Of a DNA stretch of 64,000 bases, positions 44,369 through 54,433 are shown piece after piece; position 1 is the stretch's first letter; each line of letters begins with the position of its first letter. Position numbers and translations under genes: made by a program. The notes beneath the pieces were generated by a model. That model ran no database searches and was not told the DNA's origin. It saw nothing but the letters and a program-made list of their open reading frames with translations. Source of the stretch: Acinetobacter silvestris (GTDB lineage Bacteria; Pseudomonadota; Gammaproteobacteria; Pseudomonadales; Moraxellaceae); NCBI RefSeq assembly GCF_002135235.1, contig NZ_NEGB01000001.1:62001-126000 (forward strand), in the 5' to 3' direction.

Positions 44369-46081
44369 ATGGCTATACAGCAAGGTTCGCCTAAATTTTC
44401 TGGTTACATTCGTCGTCTTGTAGAGGACGGTATTGTTTCTGCGCCACAAATGCAAACGGCAATAGAAGGTTCGAAAAAAAATAAAGTCAATCTCGTTGCG
44501 TACTTAATCGAACATTTAAAAGTCTCACCCTTACTGATTGCAGAAATGATTTCGCTTGAATTCGGTGAACCATTTTTTGATCTCAATGCATTTGACCCAC
44601 ATCTATTCCCTCAAGATTTAGTCGATAACAATCTATTTAATAAACATCATGTCTTACCTTTAGTACATCGTGGCAACGTACTTTATATTGCCACTAGTGA
44701 TCCAACCAATATCGAAGCGCTTGATGCTATCCGCTTTAACAGTAACCTGAATATTGAACCTGTTATTGTTGAGCACGATAAACTAATCAAATATTTAGAA
44801 AAATATTTTACTCAAGAAACCAACTTTGATTTTGGTGATGATGACTTTGATGTTGATCTCATTCAAACAGATGATGCTACAACAGACTCAGAAACTGAGG
44901 AAAAATCAGAAGAAGAAGCGCCGATTGTTAAATATATTAACAAATTATTGATTGATGCGATCCGCATGGGTGCCTCTGACTTACATTTTGAACCTTATGA
45001 AAAAACCTATCGTGTCCGTTACCGTGTCGACGGTGTGTTACGCCACATTACCAATCCCCCTCTACAATTGGCAACCCGTTTAGCATCACGCCTGAAAGTG
45101 ATGTCACAAATGGACATTTCTGAAAAACGCATCCCGCAAGATGGCCGTATTAAGCTCAAAATTTCAAAAAATAAAGCCATTGATTTTCGTGTCAATGCTT
45201 TACCAACGCTATTTGGTGAGAAGCTGGTACTACGTATTCTCGATCCATCGAGTGCAATGCTCGGGATTGATGCACTCGGCTATGAAGAACATCAAAAAGC
45301 ATTATTTATGGAAGCCTTAGATAAACCGCAAGGGATGCTCCTTATTACGGGTCCTACGGGCTCAGGTAAAACGGTTTCTTTATATACCGGTCTCAATATT
45401 TTAAATACTGAAAGTTCGAATATTTCCACCGCCGAAGACCCAGTCGAAATTAACTTAGAAGGTATTAATCAGGTCAATGTTAATCCAAAAGTTGGCTTGG
45501 GCTTCTCGGTCGCTTTAAAATCTTTCTTACGCCAAGATCCTGATATTATCATGGTGGGTGAAATTCGAGATTTAGAAACTGCTGAAATTGCGATTAAAGC
45601 CGCGCAAACGGGCCATATGGTCATGTCCACACTCCATACCAACAGTGCACCAGAAACTTTAACCCGTTTAAGAAATATGGGGGTTCCTTCTTTTAATATT
45701 GCCACCTCTGTAAATCTAGTCATTGCACAACGTCTAGCACGTCGCTTATGTAGTTATTGCAAGGTGCCAGCTGATATTCCTAAACACAGTTTATTAGAAA
45801 TGGGATTTACAGAACAGGATTTATCCGACCCTGAATTCCAAATTTATCAACCTATCGGTTGTACTGAATGTAGAGAAGGCTATAAAGGCCGTGTTGGTAT
45901 TTATGAAGTCATGAAAGTGACACCAGAAATTTCAAAAATTATTATGGAAGATGGTAATGCATTAGAAATTGCAGCAGCATCGGAAAGATCGGGGTTTAAT
46001 AATTTACGACGTTCTGGATTAATCAAAGTCATTAATGGTTTAACTTCTTTACAAGAAATTAACCGTGTGACCAGTGAATAA
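44369..46081 (+). CDS. pilB: Type IV pilus extension ATPase PilB
   Basis: The 570-residue hexameric motor drives pilus extension from the cytoplasmic face. Two N-terminal MshEN-like domains (about 1-160) precede the ATPase core with Walker A GPTGSGKT (328-335), the Asp box 'STAEDPVEINLEGINQV', Walker B 'DPDIIMVGEIRD', and a His box. A zinc tetracysteine cluster ('LCSYCKVP', 'GCTECREG') follows, typical of PilB/GspE. I start at ATG 44369, two codons after a TTG. It is the first gene of pilBCD-coaE. Confidence 0.95.
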   Translation: MAIQQGSPKFSGYIRRLVEDGIVSAPQMQTAIEGSKKNKVNLVAYLIEHLKVSPLLIAEMISLEFGEPFFDLNAFDPHLFPQDLVDNNLFNKHHVLPLVHRGNVLYIATSDPTNIEALDAIRFNSNLNIEPVIVEHDKLIKYLEKYFTQETNFDFGDDDFDVDLIQTDDATTDSETEEKSEEEAPIVKYINKLLIDAIRMGASDLHFEPYEKTYRVRYRVDGVLRHITNPPLQLATRLASRLKVMSQMDISEKRIPQDGRIKLKISKNKAIDFRVNALPTLFGEKLVLRILDPSSAMLGIDALGYEEHQKALFMEALDKPQGMLLITGPTGSGKTVSLYTGLNILNTESSNISTAEDPVEINLEGINQVNVNPKVGLGFSVALKSFLRQDPDIIMVGEIRDLETAEIAIKAAQTGHMVMSTLHTNSAPETLTRLRNMGVPSFNIATSVNLVIAQRLARRLCSYCKVPADIPKHSLLEMGFTEQDLSDPEFQIYQPIGCTECREGYKGRVGIYEVMKVTPEISKIIMEDGNALEIAAASERSGFNNLRRSGLIKVINGLTSLQEINRVTSE

Positions 46082-46110
46082 AGAATAATCAATATATTAA
46101 GGAATACATT

Positions 46111-47337
46111 ATGGCAGTCAAAAAAGCTCAAATGATGCCAACATTTGCTTATGATGGGGTTGATCGTAAAGGGGTCAAAATCAAAGGGGAACTGCCTGCT
46201 CGCAATATGGCACTCGCCAAAGTCACCCTGAGAAAACAAGGGGTTAATATCAGCACCATTCGAGAAAAACGTAAAAACATTTTCGAAGGGTTAATGAAGA
46301 AAAAGGTCACAACTTTAGATATCACAATTTTTACTCGACAGCTTGCGACCATGATGAAAGCCGGCGTACCTTTGGTACAGAGCTTTGAAATTGTAGCTGA
46401 AGGCCTTGAAAATCCATCCATGCGCGAAGTGGTATTGGGAATTAAAGGTGAAGTGGAGGGAGGGAATACGTTTGCAGGAGCACTAAAAAAATATCCACAA
46501 TATTTTGACACACTCTTTTGCTCACTGGTTGAATCAGGTGAACAATCTGGTGCACTTGAAACCATGTTAGATCGAGTGGCAATTTATAAAGAAAAAAGCG
46601 AATTACTCAAACAAAAAATCAAAAAAGCCATGAAATACCCGATATCCGTGATTGTGGTCGCTTTAATTGTTACCATTATTTTGATGGTAAAAGTAGTACC
46701 AGTTTTCCAAGACCTCTTCAGTTCTTTTGGCGCAGACCTGCCAGCTTTTACCCAAATGGTCGTGAATATGTCAAACTGGATGCAAAAGTACTGGTTTATC
46801 CTAATTCTTGTTATTGGTGCAGTGATTGCTGCTTTTCTTGAAGCTAAAAAGCGCAGTAAAAAATTTCGAGACTTACTCGATAAAGCCGCGCTTAAAGCCC
46901 CTATTTTTGGTGATTTAGTCTATAAAGCTATTATTGCCCGTTATAGCCGTACTTTAGCGACTACCTTTGCTGCAGGTGTACCATTGATTGATGCTCTAGA
47001 GTCAACTGCTGGCGCAACCAACAATTGTGTGTATGAAGCGGCTGTACTTAAAATTCGCGATGATGTATCTACAGGGCAACAATTACAATTTGCGATGCGA
47101 ATGACCAATAAATTTCCTTCAATGGCCATCCAAATGGTAGCGATTGGCGAAGAGTCTGGTGCACTCGATGCAATGCTGGATAAAGTTGCCACCCATTTTG
47201 AAAACGAAGTTGATAATGCAGTCGATGGTCTGACTTCAATGATGGAACCATTAATTATGGCTGTATTGGGCGTACTCGTTGGTGGTCTGGTTATTGCCAT
47301 GTATCTTCCAATTTTCCAAATGGGTTCAGTGGTCTAA
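46111..47337 (+). CDS. pilC: Type IV pilus inner-membrane platform protein PilC
   Basis: The 408-residue GspF-family polytopic protein has two tandem T2SSF domains ('FTRQLATMMKAGVPLVQSFEIVAEG' and 'YSRTLATTFAAGVPLIDALESTAGA') and three hydrophobic segments. It links the PilB motor to the pilin extraction platform. It ends in TAATG, sharing one nt with pilD. Confidence 0.95.
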   Translation: MAVKKAQMMPTFAYDGVDRKGVKIKGELPARNMALAKVTLRKQGVNISTIREKRKNIFEGLMKKKVTTLDITIFTRQLATMMKAGVPLVQSFEIVAEGLENPSMREVVLGIKGEVEGGNTFAGALKKYPQYFDTLFCSLVESGEQSGALETMLDRVAIYKEKSELLKQKIKKAMKYPISVIVVALIVTIILMVKVVPVFQDLFSSFGADLPAFTQMVVNMSNWMQKYWFILILVIGAVIAAFLEAKKRSKKFRDLLDKAALKAPIFGDLVYKAIIARYSRTLATTFAAGVPLIDALESTAGATNNCVYEAAVLKIRDDVSTGQQLQFAMRMTNKFPSMAIQMVAIGEESGALDAMLDKVATHFENEVDNAVDGLTSMMEPLIMAVLGVLVGGLVIAMYLPIFQMGSVV

Positions 47338-48197
47338 TGCAAGAACTGATTTATTATTTTATTCACACACCAATTGCTCTTTATCTCGCTGTTGGTGTCT
47401 TAAGTTTATGTATTGGTAGTTTTTTAAATGTTGTCATTTTTAGAACCCCCAAAATCATGGAAAAAGAATGGCATCAAGAATGCCAAATGCTGCTGCATCC
47501 TGAACAAGCCATTATAGATACAGAAAAACTGAGCTTAAGCCAACCTGCATCGACCTGTCCAAAGTGCACAACCAAAATCCACTGGTATCAAAACATTCCT
47601 GTCATCAGCTGGATTTTACTTCGAGGCAAATGTGGTAGCTGCAAAAATCCCATTAGTTTTCGCTATCCATGTATAGAAATGCTCACTATGCTCTGCTCTT
47701 TAACGATTGTGGCTGTATTTGGCCCTACCCTGCAGATGCTCTTTGGACTCATCCTCACATGGACACTGATTGCTTTAACCTTTATTGATTTTGATACACA
47801 ATTACTCCCCGATCGCTTTACCCTTACGCTTGCAGCTTTAGGTTTAGCCGTCAATAGTTTTAGCCTATATACCACACCAATATCAGCAATTTGGGGCTAT
47901 GTTATTGGTTTCCTATGCCTCTGGATTGTGTATTACCTCTTTAAAGTCATCACTGGTAAAGAAGGCATGGGCTATGGTGATTTTAAATTATTGGCAGCGC
48001 TCGGTGCTTGGATGGGCCCACTCATGTTGCCCCTGATTGTGTTACTTTCTTCACTGGTTGGTGCAATTATTGGAATTATTTTGCTCAAAATCCGCAAAGA
48101 AAATCAACCTTTTGCATTTGGACCTTATATTGCCATTGCCGGTTGGATTGCCTTTTTATGGGGTGAGCAAATTATGAAAGTATATTTAGGTGGTTAA
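47337..48197 (+). CDS. pilD: Prepilin peptidase/N-methyltransferase PilD
   Basis: The 286-residue inner-membrane aspartyl protease cleaves the leaders of all pilins listed here and N-methylates the new Phe. The N-terminal cytosolic zinc domain has the two CxxC pairs ('CPKCTTK' and 'CGSCKNP') and 'GSFLNVVIFR'. The catalytic aspartates lie in 'FIDFDTQLLPD' and in 'GMGYGDFKLLAALGAWMG' (the GxGD motif). It probably also serves the type II secretion pseudopilins needed for the lipases. Confidence 0.96.
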   Translation: MQELIYYFIHTPIALYLAVGVLSLCIGSFLNVVIFRTPKIMEKEWHQECQMLLHPEQAIIDTEKLSLSQPASTCPKCTTKIHWYQNIPVISWILLRGKCGSCKNPISFRYPCIEMLTMLCSLTIVAVFGPTLQMLFGLILTWTLIALTFIDFDTQLLPDRFTLTLAALGLAVNSFSLYTTPISAIWGYVIGFLCLWIVYYLFKVITGKEGMGYGDFKLLAALGAWMGPLMLPLIVLLSSLVGAIIGIILLKIRKENQPFAFGPYIAIAGWIAFLWGEQIMKVYLGG

Positions 48198-48209
48198 TAG
48201 GATTTAAGC

Positions 48210-48812
48210 ATGACGTTTATCTTGGGTTTAACAGGGGGAATTGGCAGTGGCAAATCTGCTGCGAGTCAATGGTTTGAAACCCAAGGCATCCAAGTGATTG
48301 ATGCAGATATTGTCGCGAGAGAAATTGTTAAAAAAGGACAACCCGCTTTAGCTAAAATTCAAAAAGCTTTTGGCGACTGGGTCTTGCTTGAAAATGGCGA
48401 GCTTAATCGCCGAGCTCTGCGTGACTATATCTTTAAAGAAGCAGATGCACGGCATCAACTGGAGCAAATCACCCATCCAGCGATTCGAACTTCGATTATT
48501 CAACAATTACATGCGGCAACCAGTCCTTATGTAATCTTAGTTTCGCCCTTACTGTTCGAAACCAATCAACACCAACTCACGCAACACACCCTACTGATTG
48601 ATGCGAGTGAAGAAGTACAACTGCAAAGAGCCTCCACACGAGATGGTCAAAATATTGAGCAAATTAGAAAAATTATAGCCGCACAAATGCCAAGACGACA
48701 AAAACAAGCTCAAGCCGATGATAGGGTATTGAATGACGGGCATCTAGAACAGCTGTATGCACAGCTCAAACCCTTACATCTACAATATTTAGCCCGAAGT
48801 GAATTAAGTTAG
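48210..48812 (+). CDS. coaE: Dephospho-CoA kinase
   Basis: CoaE phosphorylates dephospho-CoA, the last step to coenzyme A. The 200-residue protein has the P-loop 'GLTGGIGSGKSAASQWF', the Asp of 'VIDADIVAREIV' and 'LVSPLLFET'. It lies 12 nt after pilD, the usual pilBCD-coaE order. Confidence 0.95.
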   Translation: MTFILGLTGGIGSGKSAASQWFETQGIQVIDADIVAREIVKKGQPALAKIQKAFGDWVLLENGELNRRALRDYIFKEADARHQLEQITHPAIRTSIIQQLHAATSPYVILVSPLLFETNQHQLTQHTLLIDASEEVQLQRASTRDGQNIEQIRKIIAAQMPRRQKQAQADDRVLNDGHLEQLYAQLKPLHLQYLARSELS

Positions 48813-48827
48813 AGCTCCCCCATCATC

Positions 48828-49754
48828 CTATTTATTTTTGAGTTGATTTTTTTGATCTAAAGCAAGTTGCAGGCTATCCTTACGCCCGAACCAACGCCAC
48901 GGTTGCAATGCCCCTACTCCCATACCAATTAAGCCACAAATAATTGCAAAACTCAGCGGTTCGCCTAATAAAGGCACAGCAACAATTGCAGCAATAAAGG
49001 GAGCTAATGTCACAACACTTCCCGCTTGAAAGGCTCCAAGTCGTTTAATCGCCTCAACATAGGTCAGTGTTGCAACAATCACCACAAAAACACCATGAAA
49101 TATAGTTTGCATTACAAGGTGCGGCATTGATGCTTGATCTAAATGCTTGGGCAAAAATAATAAATAAATTGGTACATAAACTATTGCGGACCAAATGGCC
49201 ACACCAGCCATCGAATGCCATGCTGAGAGTTTCCATTGTTTTAACAATACCGTGAAAATCCCCCACCAAATAGCACTAATCAAAAATAACAAATCCCCAA
49301 AACCAAAAGCAACACCAGTTTCCTCATACATCAATAGACTCATCACTGAAATAGCACTGAGCATGATACTGAGGCTCAACCAAGTATGTTTATCAAAGGC
49401 TTGTTTAAAAATAAAATATGCCGCCAGTGCAGTACACAAGGGAATACAGCCATTTAGAAAAATAGCAGCATGCGCGGCAGGAACATAATGGAAAGCACTA
49501 TAAGACGTTAAACAATATGCAACACCGCCAATCATCGCCAATACAAATGGCTCTTTTTTAAAGAGAAAATTAAGATCTTTTTTATAAATTAAAATCGGCA
49601 TTAAAATACAAAATGCCAAAGAAAAACGCAGAACAGCAATATCCCATGCGCTAATATGCCAAATGGCATTAAGTCTTGCGGTAATGGTGAATCCCCCCCA
49701 AATACACATGGTAATTGCTACATAAATATAGCCTTGGGTACGGGAGGTCATCAT
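48828..49754 (-). CDS. EamA/DMT-family transporter
   Basis: The 308-residue protein has about ten hydrophobic segments in two EamA repeats: 'YVAITMCIWGGFTITARLNA', 'YVPAAHAAIFLNGCIPLCTALAAYFIF' in repeat 1 and 'LGAFQAGSVVTLAPFIAAIVAVPLLGEPL' in repeat 2. It is of a different subfamily from the two RhtA-like genes at 5.5 and 8.3 kb. It converges with coaE, 15 bp away. Substrate unknown. Confidence 0.85.
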   Translation of the reverse strand: MMTSRTQGYIYVAITMCIWGGFTITARLNAIWHISAWDIAVLRFSLAFCILMPILIYKKDLNFLFKKEPFVLAMIGGVAYCLTSYSAFHYVPAAHAAIFLNGCIPLCTALAAYFIFKQAFDKHTWLSLSIMLSAISVMSLLMYEETGVAFGFGDLLFLISAIWWGIFTVLLKQWKLSAWHSMAGVAIWSAIVYVPIYLLFLPKHLDQASMPHLVMQTIFHGVFVVIVATLTYVEAIKRLGAFQAGSVVTLAPFIAAIVAVPLLGEPLSFAIICGLIGMGVGALQPWRWFGRKDSLQLALDQKNQLKNK

Positions 49755-49858
49755 GATTTTTCTCAGATAAATTAAAATTGAGGCGCCATTTTAGTTTAGT
49801 ATAGCAACCTATCACTCCATTCATTTTTGTAAAGTCAATCGAGTCATCTACGATAAAA

Positions 49859-50608
49859 CTATTGGGCTTGGCGTTGACGGCAAGCTTCATACAAAGCCAT
49901 ACCAGTTGCCACACTCACGTTTAAGCTTTGTAAGTTACCCGACATTGGAATGTAAACGGTTTGGTCGCATTTAGACTGTGTAATTGGGCGTAAACCTGTA
50001 TCTTCGGCACCCATCACAATCGCGATTGGCCCAGTGAAATCACATTGATGCAATGGTAGAGCTTTATCATCTAACATGGTGCCAATAATGCGAACATTAA
50101 AGTCATCTTGAAGTTGACCTAGTGTTCGCGCCAAATTGGTCACTTGTATAAATTTAACTTTTTCAGCACCACCCGCAGCAACTTTACGTGCGGTTGGCGT
50201 TAAACTTGCAGAACGGTCACGAGGAACAACTACCGCATCCACACCCATTGCCGCTGCTGTACGTACACATGCACCTAAATTATGTGGATCCGTGATGTGA
50301 TCTAGTATCAACAAGAAAGCATTTGGTGTTGCAGTTAATAAGTCATCCAGATCTTTTTCATTCAAAATAGGATACGGACGCACTGCAGCAACCACACCTT
50401 GATGAAAAGGTAAGCCAGCTAATTTTTCTAAACTATCACGACTCGCTTGCTGCACACTAATGCCAAAAGGTTCAGCCAACTGCAAAACTTTTTGTAAGCG
50501 TTGATCATCACGCCCTTTCAAAGTGAACAAAGTCAGTACACGTTCAGGTTCAAGCTCCAACAATGACTCCACAGAGTGAACGCCATAATAATATTCAGGT
50601 TTAGCCAT
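49859..50608 (-). CDS. rlmB: 23S rRNA (guanosine(2251)-2'-O)-methyltransferase
   Basis: The 249-residue SPOUT methyltransferase starts from ATG 50608, after GAGGT, at 'MAKPEYYYGVHSVESLLE'. It has the N-terminal RNA-binding SpoU-sub domain and the knotted SAM site: 'ILDHITDPHNLGACVRTAAAMG', 'IAIVMGAEDTGLRP' and 'IPMSGNLQSLNVSVATGMALYEA'. It modifies G2251 in the P-loop of the peptidyl-transferase centre. Confidence 0.95.
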   Translation of the reverse strand: MAKPEYYYGVHSVESLLELEPERVLTLFTLKGRDDQRLQKVLQLAEPFGISVQQASRDSLEKLAGLPFHQGVVAAVRPYPILNEKDLDDLLTATPNAFLLILDHITDPHNLGACVRTAAAMGVDAVVVPRDRSASLTPTARKVAAGGAEKVKFIQVTNLARTLGQLQDDFNVRIIGTMLDDKALPLHQCDFTGPIAIVMGAEDTGLRPITQSKCDQTVYIPMSGNLQSLNVSVATGMALYEACRQRQAQ

Positions 50609-50644
50609 GAACGACCTCATTTGATGATTTTATGATAGAAAAGA

Positions 50645-50676
50645 AAAATCCTGCAAAGCTGACTTTACAGGATTTT
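50645..50676 (-). terminator. ppnP terminator
   Basis: 14-bp stem (50645-50658 with 50663-50676, one wobble) and loop CTGA; on the minus strand followed by a T-rich tract, between ppnP and rlmB. Confidence 0.85.
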
Positions 50677-50746
50677 ATGAATACGCTAGTTTAACCGATT
50701 ATCGTGAAAATTTCTTCGCTAAAACACTGCAAATCATTGCAGTCAA

Positions 50747-51070
50747 TTAACCTTCTAAATGGCACACATAGTCTAAAATATCATCAGTTTCTATTTTAAA
50801 TTTGCTATTGCCTGGCACATAAAATGACTGCCCAGCACGAAATAATTCATGCGCTTCGCTGTCAGCAATTTTCACCCGACATTCACCCGAAATAATTTCC
50901 ATTCGCTCAGGCACATGTGTTTCAAATGTTAATGCTTGTTCGGTTGGAAGAATAACCCCTAATGTTTTTTTCGTCCCATCTTCAAATTGGACGGTATGAC
51001 TTACACATAAACCGCCAAAATAAACATTTGATTTTTTTACGACTGAAACATGATCAAATTGTGATGACAT
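50747..51070 (-). CDS. ppnP: Pyrimidine/purine nucleoside phosphorylase PpnP
   Basis: The 107-residue single-cupin protein (DUF1255, YaiE) cleaves many nucleosides with phosphate. The conserved parts are '[28 protein letters not shown]', '[13 protein letters not shown]' and '[18 protein letters not shown]'. It is monocistronic on the minus strand, ended by the hairpin at 50645-50676. Confidence 0.92.
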   Translation of the reverse strand: MSSQFDHVSVVKKSNVYFGGLCVSHTVQFEDGTKKTLGVILPTEQALTFETHVPERMEIISGECRVKIADSEAHELFRAGQSFYVPGNSKFKIETDDILDYVCHLEG

Positions 51071-51426
51071 GCGTATTCTCCCAAATAATGCGCATTTATA
51101 TAAATTATGATTTCGACAGTTTAATTGTGCTCGATCAACTAATCAATCAATGTTTCATGTGCATCAATTTTCCAACCATTTTTATGAAAAAAATCTTAAG
51201 TATTACAACTATAAATAGTTCTGATTACGCATTAAAAACAAGGTATTCATGATCTATTTTTATTAATGTTACTTCTTCAGCTATGTTTTTTAAGTGAGAA
51301 TCTCATTTCGATCTAAATTTTAAGTTAGAATTATAAAATCACTTAATATTCGAATACTAAGTGGCTTGTGACTAAAACAAAACTTCACTATCTTATAACA
51401 ACACTTTTCGCAGCTTGGATGCGTTT
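51071..51426 (+). promoter_or_regulatory. ppnP/recN divergent intergenic region with a 24-bp palindrome
   Basis: The 356-bp stretch has no gene. At 51340-51363 lies a near-perfect inverted repeat, CACTTA-N-TATTCGAATA-N-TAAGTG, symmetrical over 24 bp except one position, about 63 bp before the recN start. It could be an operator of a dimeric regulator or a hairpin in the leader. Confidence 0.6.
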
Positions 51427-53100
51427 ATGCTGACACACTTAAATCTCATCAATTTTGCTTTAGCAGATAACTTAGCCATTGATATTGAGCAAGGTTTCAA
51501 CGTACTCACTGGGGAAACAGGTGCCGGTAAATCGCTATTACTAGATGCCCTCTCTGCCTGTTTAGGCGAACGCACCGATACCAATTATGTTCGATATGGG
51601 ACTGAAAAAGCAGATGTAACAGCGGTATTTAGCTATCAGGAACATAGTCCTGAAGCAGAATGGCTAAAAATCCATGAACTCGCGGATGAGTCTGGTGAAA
51701 TTCATTTGCGTCGCGTTATTTTTGCGACAGGCAGAAGTAAAGCATGGATTAATGGTCGTCCAAGCAGTTTATCTGAACTAAAAGAAATAGGACGGCTTTT
51801 GGTTCAACTCTATAGCCAGCATAGCCAACAACAATTATTAGAACCACCTTATCCTAAACATTGGTTAGATCGTTATTATAATTTTTATCAACCTGCTCAA
51901 GAGGTTCGTGATACTTATAATGCATGGCAAAAAAATATTCGTATCCACCAAGCAGCCATTGATGCACAAACTAATCGTTTACAGCGTCTTGAAACATTAG
52001 CCTTACAATTGGAAGAGCTCGAAGATATTCTTCAAATTGACTATAAAGAAACTGAACAAGAGTTTGATCGTCTCAGTCATCATGAACATATCATGCAAGA
52101 CTGTAGCTATAGTCTGAATGCGTTAGATGAATCTGAGCAAAATATTGCACAGGAAGTTTCTTCAATTCTTCGTCGCCTAGAACTACATGCAGGACGAAGT
52201 GAACAACTCGCTGAGATTTATAACTCACTCGTCAATGCACAAAGTGAAATTGAGGATGCAACTGCCAATTTACGACAGTTTATTGATCGTCAAAGTTTTG
52301 ATCCTGAACGGATGGAAGAGCTCAATACTCAATTAGAAGTATTTCATCGCTTAGCTCGAAAATATCGTATTCAGCCAGAAGAGCTAAAAAATCAGCATGC
52401 GCAATGGCAACACGAACTGGAACAACTGGAACAACTAGAAGATCCTGAAATTTTAGCGGAACACGTTGAAATAGCGTATCAACTTTTTTTAGACAAAGCC
52501 CAACATCTTGATACGATTCGTCGTGAAGCAGCCTTACCCTTAGCGAAACAATTAACTGAACAAGTTAAAATACTAGCACTACCAGAAGCTTATTTTGAAT
52601 TTAAATTTGAACCTTTAGAGCAAGTTTCTGCTGAAGGTTTTAGTTTTATTCAGCTCTTATTTACAGCCAATAAAGGCATTCCTGCTCAACCGCTGGCTCG
52701 CGTCGCATCGGGTGGCGAACTGTCACGTATTGCCCTAGTCATGCAGGTCATGAATGCAGAAAAAACCGAAGCTGAAGTGTTAGTTTTCGATGAAATTGAT
52801 GTCGGAATTAGTGGTGGCACTGCTGAAATTGTTGGTCGACTACTTGCAGATTTAGGTCAGCACGTACAGATCATCTGTATTACCCACCAAGCCCAAGTTG
52901 CAGCTCAATCTGATCAACATTTGTTGGTGAAAAAATTACAAACTGATCCAGCAAGCAGTACTATTTTAGAATTAGAGGAAGATCAACGTATCTTTGAACT
53001 AGCGCGCATGACTGGCGGCGTTGAAATTAGCGAAACGACATTGCAACATGCCAAGCAATTACGTCAGTTAAAATTTCAAGCAGTGAAATTAAATGCATAA
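51427..53100 (+). CDS. recN: DNA repair protein RecN
   Basis: The 557-residue SMC-like protein acts in double-strand break repair. The N-terminal ATPase half carries Walker A 'LTGETGAGKSLLLDAL', a long coiled coil is centred around residues 170-370, and the C-terminal half has the ABC signature 'ASGGELSRIALVMQ' and Walker B 'LVFDEIDVGISGGTA'. The start is ATG 51427, four codons after a TTG. It is monocistronic, followed by a hairpin. Acinetobacter lacks the E. coli-type LexA, so its damage control, if any, would use another operator. Confidence 0.95.
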   Translation: MLTHLNLINFALADNLAIDIEQGFNVLTGETGAGKSLLLDALSACLGERTDTNYVRYGTEKADVTAVFSYQEHSPEAEWLKIHELADESGEIHLRRVIFATGRSKAWINGRPSSLSELKEIGRLLVQLYSQHSQQQLLEPPYPKHWLDRYYNFYQPAQEVRDTYNAWQKNIRIHQAAIDAQTNRLQRLETLALQLEELEDILQIDYKETEQEFDRLSHHEHIMQDCSYSLNALDESEQNIAQEVSSILRRLELHAGRSEQLAEIYNSLVNAQSEIEDATANLRQFIDRQSFDPERMEELNTQLEVFHRLARKYRIQPEELKNQHAQWQHELEQLEQLEDPEILAEHVEIAYQLFLDKAQHLDTIRREAALPLAKQLTEQVKILALPEAYFEFKFEPLEQVSAEGFSFIQLLFTANKGIPAQPLARVASGGELSRIALVMQVMNAEKTEAEVLVFDEIDVGISGGTAEIVGRLLADLGQHVQIICITHQAQVAAQSDQHLLVKKLQTDPASSTILELEEDQRIFELARMTGGVEISETTLQHAKQLRQLKFQAVKLNA

Positions 53101-53428
53101 ACAATTAAGATCAGCAGCTTGAACGACTGGTCTTTTGAGTTATTCAATAGAAATAAATGAGCTGGTGAATAGTTTTTATCCACCCCAATATACTTTTCAC
53201 CATTATCAACAGATATTTTTAAATCATTAAAATTTACATTTTAAATATCTTAAGTAAAACAAGTATAAAACTAACTTTGACTTCTCGATAATTTCTGTTT
53301 ACTTTTCATTTTATATTTGAAATGACATGTTCAATATCGCTTAAATAGGCTATGGTAATAAAAACATGAATATATGATAAAACTGAATCATTAAAATTCA
53401 GTAATAAACATTTAGGAGAAGCCCTTCG
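53101..53428 (+). promoter_or_regulatory. recN-yqgE intergenic region
   Basis: 328 bp with no gene. It begins with the recN hairpin, is then AT-rich, and ends with a strong ribosome site TAGGAGAA (53412-53419) for yqgE. Confidence 0.5.
53107..53137 (+). terminator. Probable recN terminator
   Basis: Arms AAGATCAG (53107-53114) and CTGGTCTT (53127-53134), one wobble, then TT. Weak U-run. Confidence 0.55.
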
Positions 53429-53983
53429 GTGCCCAAACAATACTTAATGCATCATTGTCTAATTGCCCCTCCCAACATGGTAGATGATTTTTTTGCCAAT
53501 ACAGTCGTGTATTTAGCTCGTCATGATGCGGATGGTGCACAAGGAATTATTATTAATCGCCCTTCAGGTCTACAAATTAAAGAGCTATTAAACGACTTAG
53601 ATATCAATGCGGATCATGTTAATCCACATGAAGTCTTGCAAGGTGGACCGTTACGTCCAGAAGCTGGATTTGTTCTACATACTGGGCAACCTACATGGCA
53701 TTCGTCCATTGCAGTAGGCGAAAATGTTTGTATCACCACCAGTAAAGATATTTTAGATGCGATTGCACATAACGAAGGTGTGGGGCGTTATCAAATTGCG
53801 TTGGGCTATGCCAGTTGGACGAAGCATCAATTAGAAGAAGAGATCGCCCGTGGTGATTGGTTAATTTGTGACTCTGATATGGATTTAATTTTTAATTTGC
53901 CTTATAGCGACCGTTGGGATGCTGCATATCGTAAAATAGGCGTAGACCGTACTTGGTTATCTTCTGAGATTGGACATGCCTGA
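53429..53983 (+). CDS. yqgE: YqgE/AlgH family protein
   Basis: The 184-residue protein has the UPF0301 pattern: '[40 protein letters not shown]', '[16 protein letters not shown]', '[22 protein letters not shown]'. AlgH was first described as an alginate regulator in Pseudomonas; the biochemical role is unknown. Start GTG 53429 fits the ribosome site. The downstream ruvX start lies inside its last codons (8-nt overlap), and the yqgE-ruvX pair is widely conserved. Confidence 0.93.
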   Translation: MPKQYLMHHCLIAPPNMVDDFFANTVVYLARHDADGAQGIIINRPSGLQIKELLNDLDINADHVNPHEVLQGGPLRPEAGFVLHTGQPTWHSSIAVGENVCITTSKDILDAIAHNEGVGRYQIALGYASWTKHQLEEEIARGDWLICDSDMDLIFNLPYSDRWDAAYRKIGVDRTWLSSEIGHA

Positions 53984-54419
53984 TTTATCACAACCACAAC
54001 TCATTCTTGCTTTTGATTTTGGCACACAGAAAATGGGAATGGCAGTTGGCTCTTCTATCATTGAAAGTGCTGCACCGCTTGCACTATTTCCCATGAAAGA
54101 TGGGATTCCCAATTGGGATGAACTGTTAAAGATTGTAAAACAACATCAACCGAATCTATTTTTAGTGGGTCTACCCTTAAATATGGATGATTCAGAGTCT
54201 GAACTTTCTGCACGTGCGCGTAAATTTGCACGGCGTTTACGCCATCAAACCAATATTGAAACCTTAATGGTGGATGAACGTTTAACGACTCGAGAAGCTC
54301 GTGATGAATTAGATCATTATCAGGCTCAAGGGCGTGCTAAAAATCTGGCTGCAGATAGCATCGCCGCAGCTTTATTTATTGAAAGTTGGTACCGAAATCC
54401 TGAAGGTTTAACCCCATAA
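53976..54419 (+). CDS. ruvX: Holliday junction resolvase-like RuvX/YqgF (16S rRNA processing)
   Basis: The 147-residue RNase H-fold protein has '[17 protein letters not shown]' (first catalytic Asp), '[12 protein letters not shown]', '[13 protein letters not shown]' and the C-terminal '[14 protein letters not shown]'. It is implicated in 16S rRNA 5'-end maturation. ATG 53976 is preferred over a TTG two codons upstream. It is coupled to yqgE. Confidence 0.93.
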   Translation: MPDLSQPQLILAFDFGTQKMGMAVGSSIIESAAPLALFPMKDGIPNWDELLKIVKQHQPNLFLVGLPLNMDDSESELSARARKFARRLRHQTNIETLMVDERLTTREARDELDHYQAQGRAKNLAADSIAAALFIESWYRNPEGLTP

Positions 54420-54433
54420 TTTAAAGTATAAAC

